A stretch of 64,000 bases of DNA from CAVUOA01 sp963742955 (GTDB lineage Bacteria > Bacteroidota > Ignavibacteria > Tepidaquicellales > OLB5), in NCBI GenBank assembly GCA_963742955.1, contig CAVUOA010000012.1:62001-126000 (forward strand). Direction: 5' to 3'. The notes under the pieces are model-generated. The model worked only from the letters and a program-made list of their open reading frames with translations. It searched no databases and was not told where the DNA came from. Both the position numbers and the translations under genes were made by a program. Shown piece by piece: positions 1 through 7,199 of this stretch (position 1 is its first letter; each line of letters starts with the position of its first letter).

Positions 1-139
1 CACAGAATCTTGCATTTATTAAATTTCTGCCGTTCTTTGGTATATCAAATCTTATCTTTGTCATCGGCTTGCACGGGTTAGGATAATTTTGGTACAGTTT
101 GTACTCACGCGGAATATAAGTGCTGATAGTTTGAACCAT
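1..139 (-). pseudogene. Partial T9SS sorting-domain fragment, runs off the left edge
   Basis: The minus-strand reading from the ATG at 137-139 gives about 46 residues that begin almost directly with a sorting-domain opening (YKLYQNYPNPCKP, TKIRFDIP). The usual FNP is replaced by CKP, and an in-frame TAA lies eight codons upstream of the ATG. No signal peptide or cargo domain precedes it, so it looks like a detached or decayed T9SS C-terminal domain, or the 3' part of a frameshifted gene. It is the last visible member of the cargo run that starts at 9778. The rest lies outside the window. Confidence 0.45.
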
Positions 140-163
140 TGTAGTGGTTAAATATATTTAGTA

Positions 164-1543
164 TTATTTAATTAAAACCATCTTTTTGGTATCGGTATAG
201 CCTGCAGTTACAAGTTTATAAAAATACACACCGCTGGAGTAGTTTGACGCGTCCCACTCAGCTTCGTATGTGCCGGGGGTGAACCCCTCATTGCCTCCCC
301 GCACGGGGGAAATGAGGTTTGCGACTTCTCTTCCAAGAATATCATACACTATTAATTTTACAGCGCTCAATTTTGCAATCTGAAATTTAATCTTTGTTGT
401 CGGATTAAACGGGTTAGGATAGTTTTGGGAAAGAGAGTACGAAACAGGAATTATATTTCCAATAGGGCCTATTGACCCGGGGATTGTGCATAAAGTAATT
501 CCTCCATTATCCCTCACAGCCCAAATCTGCATCATATTAATATCCATGTGTGTGTAGTTACCGGAAGGGGCGCTATAATATTGTTCCCACTGCAGTGAAT
601 ACGGCAATTGGATATAAATTTTACTGTCATTTCTTGTAATATAAACCAGATTATTGCCGATAGAATTTTCACTAACAGGCGGTGAATGTGAAATTAATCC
701 ATTTATTCTTCCTGAACCGGGAGGATTTGGGTCTGAAATCCAATTAATTCCGGAATTAGAAGACCATAGAATTTGCGATGAACCGCCAGTATAAATACCA
801 TAAGGTGAAAACCCCTCATAAAATAATGCCTTAAAGGGTTCCTGTTCTCCATCCGTTTGCCTGAATACCCAGTTTAAACCGTCATTCGTTGAAAAATAAA
901 TCCTTGAATTATTTGTCCCAAAAGATAAAGTGTTATCATTGCCAACGAAAATTGCTTTATAATAATTGACGGAGTTATTCCAGCTTTTTTCATTTCCGTT
1001 TTGAGCCAAATACATTCCGGTTGAATCCCAATTGATACCTAGATTAGTTGATTTCCAGATTGACCATCTGCCATTGACAGGATCTCCAACCATAAACATT
1101 AAAGATGAATATTGATTACTTACAACTCCGTTTATTTTTCCGCCGTTTTGCCTGAACACTAGATTCCAGTTCATGCCCCCATTTGAAGTTCTGTAGACAA
1201 AAGTGGTGTCTCCTATCATCCCTGTTGTGAGGACCAGAACGGAATTCCATGGAAAGACATGTATGTTTATTAAAGAAATATTTTGCGGTAAGCCGTTTCC
1301 TCCGGCAATTAACCATGTAGTACCGTTATTGGATGTCTTTAATACGACACCTCCATTTCCACACACCCACGTATAATAAACAGTGCTCGAAGAGGCAGAT
1401 ACGGAAGTAAGGGGTGTAGAGACACCAGAGTTCAGTTCAACACATTGTCCATGTGTCCAATTTGGGGAAATCAGAACAATGGACAAAATCAAGTAAATAA
1501 ATATAGAAAATCTTCTCATTTTACAGTTTTGTAATTTCGTCAA
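164..1543 (-). CDS. T9SS-sorted YCF48/BNR-like beta-propeller protein
   Basis: This 459-residue secreted protein begins with a basic, hydrophobic signal peptide (MRRFSIFIYLILSIVLISP, preceded by a short MTKLQNCK extension; the internal Met9 is an alternative start). The body has repeats with the (T/S)SNxGxNW signature of YCF48/sortilin-type propellers, at about residues 68, 118, 165, 217 and 260. The last roughly 85 residues are a type A T9SS sorting domain (NYPNPFNP, DILGREV, GVYFYK, terminal KKMVLIK). It is a clear paralogue of the gene at 5865-7187, sharing GTNNSRIYFS and a GDPV..RWS(I/L)WK block. The sorting domain contains a 6-residue palindrome-encoded loop extension. It probably ends up on the cell surface or is released; the ligand is unknown. 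Confidence 0.85.
   Translation of the reverse strand: MTKLQNCKMRRFSIFIYLILSIVLISPNWTHGQCVELNSGVSTPLTSVSASSSTVYYTWVCGNGGVVLKTSNNGTTWLIAGGNGLPQNISLINIHVFPWNSVLVLTTGMIGDTTFVYRTSNGGMNWNLVFRQNGGKINGVVSNQYSSLMFMVGDPVNGRWSIWKSTNLGINWDSTGMYLAQNGNEKSWNNSVNYYKAIFVGNDNTLSFGTNNSRIYFSTNDGLNWVFRQTDGEQEPFKALFYEGFSPYGIYTGGSSQILWSSNSGINWISDPNPPGSGRINGLISHSPPVSENSIGNNLVYITRNDSKIYIQLPYSLQWEQYYSAPSGNYTHMDINMMQIWAVRDNGGITLCTIPGSIGPIGNIIPVSYSLSQNYPNPFNPTTKIKFQIAKLSAVKLIVYDILGREVANLISPVRGGNEGFTPGTYEAEWDASNYSSGVYFYKLVTAGYTDTKKMVLIK
286..317. repeat. GC-rich palindrome inside a T9SS sorting domain (copy 1)
   Basis: Outer arms CCTCATT/AATGAGG enclose an inner CCCCG-CA-CGGGG hairpin. On the minus strand it is translated as part of the loop SPVRGGNEGF between NLI and TPGTY. 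This loop is six residues longer than in the sorting domains of other genes in the window. Confidence 0.75.
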
Positions 1544-1570
1544 ATAATTCTATGAATATAATTCTTAAAT

Positions 1571-2209
1571 TCATTTTACCAGCACCATTTTTTTTGTTTC
1601 AGTATATGTGATGTTGAGCTGAGCTGAAGCATCACTTATTGTTAATTTATAAAAATACACACCGCTGGAGTAGTTTGACGCGTCCCACTCAGCTACATAT
1701 GTACCGGGGGTGAATCCCTCATTGCCTCCCCGCACGGGGGAAATGAGGTTTGCGACTTCTCTTCCAAGAATATCAAACACTATTAATTTTACAGCGCTCA
1801 ATTTTGCAATCTGAAATTTAATCTTTGTTGTTGGATTAAACGGGTTAGGATAGTTTTGGGAAAGAGAAAATTCCTCCGGTACTAAGCTTGAGATTTTTTT
1901 TATTCCCGCCATTGTTGTATCGCCGTATACAATACCGTCAATGACAGCGCCTACGAGTGTATCGGTAAAACCCTCGATAGTTCCATCGGTAATATTGGAA
2001 TATGTCCAGTAACCCAAGCCCCAGGTTAGGTTCCAGAAATACTGATTGCCTGTAACAGGACAGAATGTCTGAATATATTTATTTCGTCTGGTATCACCAA
2101 ATACTGATGTAGCTGTTGTGTCGGAAACATGATAACAGGTGACTACGGTATCCAGCAGCTTTGCTTTTAAGGCTGTCTTTCTTGATTTCATTTCCCGAAT
2201 CCCACACAA
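1571..2209 (-). CDS. C-terminal part of a frameshifted T9SS protein
   Basis: This 212-residue frame carries the end of a secreted protein whose N-terminal part is the overlapping frame at 2094-3668. The first residues (MCGIREMKSRKT) are out-of-frame read-through. From about LKAKLLDTV onward it continues the cargo, through a GAVIDGIVYGDT motif shared with two neighbouring genes, into a T9SS sorting domain ending KKMVLVK. A single-base change near 2159-2172, at a short A run on the coding strand, would join the two frames into one protein of roughly 700 residues. It carries the palindrome-encoded loop SPVRGGNEGF. Whether the shift is real or a consensus error cannot be told from one sequence. 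Confidence 0.7.
   Translation of the reverse strand: MCGIREMKSRKTALKAKLLDTVVTCYHVSDTTATSVFGDTRRNKYIQTFCPVTGNQYFWNLTWGLGYWTYSNITDGTIEGFTDTLVGAVIDGIVYGDTTMAGIKKISSLVPEEFSLSQNYPNPFNPTTKIKFQIAKLSAVKLIVFDILGREVANLISPVRGGNEGFTPGTYVAEWDASNYSSGVYFYKLTISDASAQLNITYTETKKMVLVK
1717..1748. repeat. GC-rich palindrome inside a T9SS sorting domain (copy 2)
   Basis: This 32-bp sequence matches the element at 286-317: arms CCTCATT/AATGAGG around CCCCG-CA-CGGGG. It encodes the same SPVRGGNEGF loop in the neighbouring cargo gene. Confidence 0.75.
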
Positions 2210-3668
2210 AAACGCTCAGGTTTTCGGGATTAACACGTGTCAAACCTAAATACGTCTTGTCAAAATATCTTTTTCCGTTCGGCATCAGTGTGTCTCTTAC
2301 GATTTGATATTTTACTTTCCCTCTGTAAGTGAAGTCAGGACTTGGCGGTGTATTTGTATAGTGTTTATATACCCATACATTACCAATTGACAGGGGTAGG
2401 AAACATGAATAAATACTGTCTATCTGAAATTGTGAGTATTTAACAGTGGTACCCATCGACATGTTGAAGTACGGTACTGAGTTGCTGTATCCGGTTACGA
2501 ACACGTTACCGCTGTTATCAAGAGCAAGGGCATAAGCGCCATCGTTGTAATTATATGTACCGTTGTATGTAATATCCCAGAGCTTCTCACCGCTGCTGCT
2601 GAGCTTTATGGTTCTGATATCATGGGGACTGCTGTATGTGGCACCGGTTAAATAAAAATTACCTGAGTTATCGTTTTTAATGTCATAAAAGCTGGAAGAA
2701 GTATCACCCCATAAAACATTTCCGTTTGAATTAAACAGAACTGTTGCTTTTGAACCTGTAACAGCAATATTTTGTGTATTATCCGCGTGGTCTTCCAGGC
2801 ACATTGCATATGCTTCCGAATTCAGGTTGTTGAAGTTTACATAGCTTGTCCACTGCATGTCTCCATAAGAGCTGTATTTCAGTAATGTATACAGGTTATT
2901 GTAAGCACTGTCTCTTGTATTGCATGAAATAAATATTCCGCCGTCAATCGATGCAGAAAGATTTATTACAGGATATCCCAGCAAAAAACTGTTTACAGGA
3001 GAAAATATTCTTTTCCAGATTTTGTCACCTGAAGAATTGTATTTTATAGTTGCGCATGAAAAAACAAAATTTGAGTCGGCAAACCCGCATATTATGATAT
3101 TGCCCAGCTGGTCAAGAGCTATAGTTTGAGGTTCTATGGTATCATTTATTACAACTGAAAATTGCTGTGAGCCCGCTGTATTGTATTTTCGTAAGGTCAG
3201 TACGGAATCTTTCATTCTAACCACAAAAGTATTTCCTGCTTTATCGCCGGTCATTGCAAACATCCTGTCATAAAAAGTTATTGGTTCTTTAATTGACCAT
3301 AATCTTATTCCGGACGAATTATATTTATAGACGGAAAAAAATGCCGGACCCCAGCCGCCCTGATAATAGCCGGCGATATACTGGTTATACATGGAATCAA
3401 GATACACACCAACGGGACTGCAGGGAGTGTCAATAAAATTTGTCCATAACTGTGTACCTTCCGAAGAGAATGCCTGCATGAATGTAAGAACAGGCGCATC
3501 CATGCCGGTCATCGAACCCACAACATATACATTGCCCAATCTATCGGTATTAATAAAATTACATTGGCTTCCGCCATAAGAATATGTTTGCACCCACTGA
3601 TGCTGAACTTGTGAATAAATTGCTGTATTCAGAACCGATATTAAAATAAATATGAATAATTTTTTCAT
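2094..3668 (-). CDS. SBBP-type propeller T9SS cargo, N-terminal part (frameshifted)
   Basis: This 524-residue frame opens with a good signal peptide (MKKLFIFILISVLNTAIYSQ). The body has repeats of the bacterial SBBP/beta-propeller type, such as LGNVYVVGS, LGNIIICGF and SGNVFVTGY. At about residue 430 it enters the domain marked LPLSIGNVWVY, also found in the genes at 3665-4630 and 7200-8819. The last residues (AAGYRSHLLSCF...) are out of frame; the true continuation is the frame at 1571-2209. Its start overlaps the stop of the upstream cargo gene by four bases (ATGA), so the two are probably translationally coupled. Confidence 0.75.
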   Translation of the reverse strand: MKKLFIFILISVLNTAIYSQVQHQWVQTYSYGGSQCNFINTDRLGNVYVVGSMTGMDAPVLTFMQAFSSEGTQLWTNFIDTPCSPVGVYLDSMYNQYIAGYYQGGWGPAFFSVYKYNSSGIRLWSIKEPITFYDRMFAMTGDKAGNTFVVRMKDSVLTLRKYNTAGSQQFSVVINDTIEPQTIALDQLGNIIICGFADSNFVFSCATIKYNSSGDKIWKRIFSPVNSFLLGYPVINLSASIDGGIFISCNTRDSAYNNLYTLLKYSSYGDMQWTSYVNFNNLNSEAYAMCLEDHADNTQNIAVTGSKATVLFNSNGNVLWGDTSSSFYDIKNDNSGNFYLTGATYSSPHDIRTIKLSSSGEKLWDITYNGTYNYNDGAYALALDNSGNVFVTGYSNSVPYFNMSMGTTVKYSQFQIDSIYSCFLPLSIGNVWVYKHYTNTPPSPDFTYRGKVKYQIVRDTLMPNGKRYFDKTYLGLTRVNPENLSVFVWDSGNEIKKDSLKSKAAGYRSHLLSCFRHNSYISIW

Positions 3669-4630
3669 TTTACTAAGACCATCTTTCTTGTTTCAGTATA
3701 GTCAGCAGTTATTAGTTTATAAAAATAAACACCGCTTGAATATTTACTTCCGTCCCATTCAGCTTCGTATGTGCCGGGAGAGAGCTGTTCGTTAATAAGA
3801 ACCGCTATTTCTCTCCCAAGAACATCAAACACAATTAACTTCACCCCTCCTTTGGAGGGGGAGGGGAGGCTGAATTTAATCTTTGTAACCGGATTGAAAG
3901 GGTTGGGATAGTTTTGTGAAAGGGAAAAGTTGTCAGGGACTTCCGAACCGACGTTTTGAATTCCAACAGGCATAGAAGTATCTCCATTAAGAATCCCGTC
4001 GATAACGCAGCCCTGCAGCCCGATAATATATGAACCGCCGCAGTGATATTCGTAACTAACCAAGCCAATGTCTTTTGCATACCTTTGAGTTTCAAAATAG
4101 TCCCAGCCTCCCCCAAATGTCAGAACTTTGGAAGATATCATCCTGCCGAATACGCTGTAAGCAGCCGTATCTGTGCAGTAAATCATTGTACCGTTAGGAA
4201 AGCCGCATTGCCAGGCTGTATCGCCAAGATTACAGCTTAAGCTGTCAACAAGCTTCTCGTTTGAAGTATTGCAAAAAGCATTATTATAAATATTTGAAGA
4301 GACCGAGTCTATTCTTATCACCCCCGAACCGAATAATCTGCTTGACCAGCAGCAGGAACCGGTAATAAAAACTATTGTATGCTGTAAAATAAAATAATTC
4401 TTTCCATTAAGAATAGTAGTTCCTGTTATTTTATACCTATCATACCATGATGTGCCATGACAGGGGATTGTAGCAGAAGACCCGCTGTAAACCCATATAT
4501 TACCAACTTTCAAAGGAAGATATTTAATTGAGGTGGTATCCAGAGCTATAGCAGTATTTAAATAAAAAATGGTCAGGAAAACAAATATCAAATAAAATAT
4601 TGTTTTTTTAAGTTGAGGAGTCTTCTTCAT
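3665..4630 (-). CDS. T9SS cargo with an LPLxVGNxWVY domain
   Basis: This 321-residue secreted protein begins MKKTPQLKKTIFYLIFVFL, a long signal peptide. Most of the mature part is one domain that starts YLPLKVGNIWVY and ends CVIDGILNGDT. The same start and end motifs occur in two other genes of this operon. I do not recognise a named family or catalytic residues. Several cysteines (CCWSSRL, FCNTS, SLSCN, WQCG) may form disulfides. A T9SS sorting domain follows (NYPNPFNPVTKIKF to KKMVLVK), with the palindrome-encoded SPSKGG loop. ATGA overlaps link it to both neighbours. Confidence 0.8.
   Translation of the reverse strand: MKKTPQLKKTIFYLIFVFLTIFYLNTAIALDTTSIKYLPLKVGNIWVYSGSSATIPCHGTSWYDRYKITGTTILNGKNYFILQHTIVFITGSCCWSSRLFGSGVIRIDSVSSNIYNNAFCNTSNEKLVDSLSCNLGDTAWQCGFPNGTMIYCTDTAAYSVFGRMISSKVLTFGGGWDYFETQRYAKDIGLVSYEYHCGGSYIIGLQGCVIDGILNGDTSMPVGIQNVGSEVPDNFSLSQNYPNPFNPVTKIKFSLPSPSKGGVKLIVFDVLGREIAVLINEQLSPGTYEAEWDGSKYSSGVYFYKLITADYTETRKMVLVK
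3762..3928. repeat. 167-bp block identical to 4724-4890
   Basis: Read base by base, these 167 bases match 4724-4890 exactly. They cover the middle of the sorting domain in two adjacent genes whose remaining sequence is different. This suggests recent gene conversion or segmental copying of the sorting domain. Confidence 0.9.
3844..3860. repeat. CCCCTCC-TTT-GGAGGGG palindrome in a sorting domain (copy 3)
   Basis: A perfect 7-bp stem with a TTT loop. On the coding strand it contributes the SPSKGG loop, making the spacer between the LP and KLIVFD strands two residues longer than in sorting domains without a palindrome. Confidence 0.75.
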
Positions 4631-5868
4631 TTTATCAGCACCATCTTTCTGGTTTCTGTATAGCCTGCAGTTACAAGTTTATAAAAGTACACTCCGCTGG
4701 TATAGTTAGTGCCGTCCCATTCGGCTTCGTATGTGCCGGGAGAGAGCTGTTCGTTAATAAGAACCGCTATTTCTCTCCCAAGAACATCAAACACAATTAA
4801 CTTCACCCCTCCTTTGGAGGGGGAGGGGAGGCTGAATTTAATCTTTGTAACCGGATTGAAAGGGTTGGGATAGTTTTGTGAAAGGGAAAAATGTTCAGGA
4901 ACAATAACCGTTATTTCGTTTATTTTTGTTAGTTCTAAAAGCGGTCTTCTGTAAACACCGCCTGCATCTGTTCCAACAAAAACAAAATTATTAAGAAAAC
5001 AAAACGAAGTAGCAATTTGAACTGTAGGAAATCCTTCATTTCTTTGTATCCATGTTATACCGTTATCATTTGAAATATAGATTCCCAGGAGAAAAACGCC
5101 TAAAAAAATATTATTACCATAACATGCAACAGAATTAATTGGTTCAGTATTATAAAAAGATGTTTGAATCCAGTTTAAACCATTGTTCGAAGATTTGTAT
5201 AATCCTCCATAGAATTCAGATGAGGCTGCAAATATATAATTTCCATTGTTTGCCAGAGAAATAATACTTTGTCCATTCGAAGTGTGAAAGGTATTTACCC
5301 AGTTTACTCCATAATTCGTTGATAAATAAATACCGGAATCATTTGAACAACCTGCTAGCACATTTGTTCCAAAAGATAACAAGGAGCGAACATCAGAGTA
5401 CGTAAAATTTAATGTCTGAATCCAATTTAAACCATTATTTGATGTAATATAAAGTCCGTTTGAACCACCTGCATATATATAGTTACCGCTACTTGCTAAT
5501 GAACTTGTAAGGTTCTGCGAAATTGGTGAGGTTTGGGTCCAGTTTACACCATTATTTGTAGAAATAAAAACACCGGAACCTAATGTACCGCCAAAGATAT
5601 TTCCATTGTTCACCGCTAATGACCAAACCTCATAAGAATTAAATGTATGAGTCCAATTTGAACCATTATTGGATGTTCTATATACACCTTTCCATTGACT
5701 TCCCGGACCATATCTTGTTCCTGCAAATAAAAAATTTCCATTCGAAACCAAAGAGTACACTACTGTTGGTCCATTTACTTCGCTCACAGGAACCCATTGT
5801 GAATAGATAACTGATGGATATATAGTAATGAGGGGGAAAATAAATATGATTATAATACATTTTTTCAT
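4627..5868 (-). CDS. T9SS-sorted YCF48/BNR-like propeller protein
   Basis: This 413-residue protein starts with a signal peptide (MKKCIIIIFIFPLITIYPSVIYSQ). The mature part has about seven repeats of the form (T/S)SNNGxNW(I/T)QT, for example YRTSNNGSNW, ISTNNGVNW, ITSNNGLNW, LSTNYGVNW, KSSNNGLNW and ISNDNGITW, as in YCF48/BNR propellers. A type A T9SS sorting domain follows (HFSLSQNYPNPFNP to KKMVLIK). Both ends overlap neighbouring genes through ATGA. The sorting domain contains the second copy of the 167-bp identical block. The likely role is a surface-exposed or secreted propeller with unknown ligand. Confidence 0.85.
   Translation of the reverse strand: MKKCIIIIFIFPLITIYPSVIYSQWVPVSEVNGPTVVYSLVSNGNFLFAGTRYGPGSQWKGVYRTSNNGSNWTHTFNSYEVWSLAVNNGNIFGGTLGSGVFISTNNGVNWTQTSPISQNLTSSLASSGNYIYAGGSNGLYITSNNGLNWIQTLNFTYSDVRSLLSFGTNVLAGCSNDSGIYLSTNYGVNWVNTFHTSNGQSIISLANNGNYIFAASSEFYGGLYKSSNNGLNWIQTSFYNTEPINSVACYGNNIFLGVFLLGIYISNDNGITWIQRNEGFPTVQIATSFCFLNNFVFVGTDAGGVYRRPLLELTKINEITVIVPEHFSLSQNYPNPFNPVTKIKFSLPSPSKGGVKLIVFDVLGREIAVLINEQLSPGTYEAEWDGTNYTSGVYFYKLVTAGYTETRKMVLIK
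4724..4890. repeat. 167-bp block identical to 3762-3928
   Basis: Second copy of the perfectly identical sorting-domain block. It includes the CCCCTCC-TTT-GGAGGGG palindrome at 4806-4822. Confidence 0.9.
4806..4822. repeat. CCCCTCC-TTT-GGAGGGG palindrome in a sorting domain (copy 4)
   Basis: Same 17-bp palindrome as at 3844-3860, coding for the SPSKGG loop in the next gene. Confidence 0.75.
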
Positions 5869-7187
5869 TTCACCAGCACCATCTTTCTTGTTTCAATATA
5901 GTCAGCAGTTATTAGTTTATAAAAATAAACTCCGCTTGAATATTTACTCCCGTCCCATTCGGCTTCGTATGTGCCTGGTTGAAGCCCCTCCTGTCCTCCC
6001 CAATGGGGAGGAATGAGATTTGCTATTTCTCTTCCAAGAACATCAAACACAATTAACTTCACCTCTCCATTGGAGGTGAAGGGGAGGCTGAACTTAATCT
6101 TTGTAACCGGGTTAAACGGGTTTGGATAGTTTTGGTAAAGCACATAAGCAGAAGGTATCTTACCCGATATGCTTCTTACTTCACCCCATGCTGTTATAAT
6201 TCTTGTTATTCCACCGTTGTTTCTTACTGCATAACCCAATGATGTTCTGACACCAAGGCTTAGACAATTGTATGAACCTGACGGAGCGGTATAATCGGCT
6301 TGCCAGTTATAGCCCCATGAAAAATATAATTTATTATCGCTTCTGGTATACCAAAATGTTCCGTTAGGGAAACTTGAACTGTAAACCCCGGGAGGATTCC
6401 CTGTAAATCCTCCGAATATACCTGTTCCTGCTGCTGTTGTATCCTGAACCCAGTTCAATCCGCTGTTTGAAGTGTAAAGCAAACTATTGCCGCCGGCTCT
6501 TCCCCATGTTGTATCAAAATAATTGTTCACGTAAAACCAAATACTGTATATATTCTGTTCCGGCGCCGTTGATTGTACCAGCCAGTTAGTTCCGAAATTA
6601 CTTGAAAAATAGATTCTTGAATTGTTAGTCCCGAACCATAAAGCAGAATTACTGCAGAACAGTGAATTGTTCCAGCCGGCTTCTCCTCCTGTCTGAGGAA
6701 GATACAAGCCTGCGGAATCCCAGGTCATTCCGGCATTTGTGGTTTTCCATAGTGACCACCTGCTGTCAACAGGGTCGCCGTACATAAAGCCAACGGAATC
6801 CTGCCGTATCCATAAGGCATTTATAAAGCCATTGGTTTGCGAAAATACTGTTGACCAGTTTGCACCTGAGTTCGATGTTCTGTAAACGTAGGTGTTTGTT
6901 CCGATATAACCGGCTGCAAGGGCAGTTGAACCGTTGAACCCGTATATATTAATGAGGTTAACGTTTGACGGGATACCGTTTCCCGATACGTTAAACCAGT
7001 TGTAACCTCCGTTCTGGGTTCTCACTACTGTTCCGTTGTAGCCGCAAGCCCAGGCAATGCCTCCAAAGTTTGTTGTGTGAATGCTTGTTAAATTTGCGGT
7101 TGTATTAGATACCTGCTCAAGATATAGCTGAGCAAAACTGTATTCAGATAAGAGAAATAAAAATAAAAGTGTAATTAACTTTTTCAT
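5865..7187 (-). CDS. T9SS-sorted YCF48-like propeller protein
   Basis: This 440-residue protein begins with a signal peptide (MKKLITLLFLFLLSEYSFAQ). Its body is a YCF48-like propeller (RTQNGGYNW, RTSNSGANW, KTTNAGMTW, SSNFGTNW, TSNSGLNW). It shares long stretches with the gene at 164-1543 (GTNNSRIYFS, GDPVDSRWSLWKTT), so the two are paralogues. The C-terminal T9SS domain runs from LYQNYPNPFNP to KKMVLVK. It holds two palindrome-encoded loops, FTSNGE and PPHWGGQEGL. The start lies 12 bp downstream of the preceding gene's stop; its own stop overlaps the next ATG. Confidence 0.85.
   Translation of the reverse strand: MKKLITLLFLFLLSEYSFAQLYLEQVSNTTANLTSIHTTNFGGIAWACGYNGTVVRTQNGGYNWFNVSGNGIPSNVNLINIYGFNGSTALAAGYIGTNTYVYRTSNSGANWSTVFSQTNGFINALWIRQDSVGFMYGDPVDSRWSLWKTTNAGMTWDSAGLYLPQTGGEAGWNNSLFCSNSALWFGTNNSRIYFSSNFGTNWLVQSTAPEQNIYSIWFYVNNYFDTTWGRAGGNSLLYTSNSGLNWVQDTTAAGTGIFGGFTGNPPGVYSSSFPNGTFWYTRSDNKLYFSWGYNWQADYTAPSGSYNCLSLGVRTSLGYAVRNNGGITRIITAWGEVRSISGKIPSAYVLYQNYPNPFNPVTKIKFSLPFTSNGEVKLIVFDVLGREIANLIPPHWGGQEGLQPGTYEAEWDGSKYSSGVYFYKLITADYIETRKMVLVK
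5995..6011. repeat. CCTCCCC-AAT-GGGGAGG palindrome in a sorting domain (copy 5)
   Basis: A perfect 7-bp stem with a 3-nt loop. It encodes part of PPHWGGQEGL, at the same loop position as the SPVRGGNEGF elements but with a different palindrome core. Confidence 0.75.
6060..6078. repeat. Degenerate palindrome CACCTC...GAGGTG in a sorting domain (copy 6)
   Basis: Six-base arms around TCCATTG, encoding the FTSNGE loop. It sits where the CCCCTCC-TTT-GGAGGGG element sits in the two neighbouring genes and looks like a drifted version. Confidence 0.55.
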
Positions 7188-7199
7188 TTTTCAAACTCC

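Noticed and set aside
1116..1316. 66-codon minus-strand frame
   Set aside because: It lies fully inside the 164-1543 propeller gene in another frame and has no family features.
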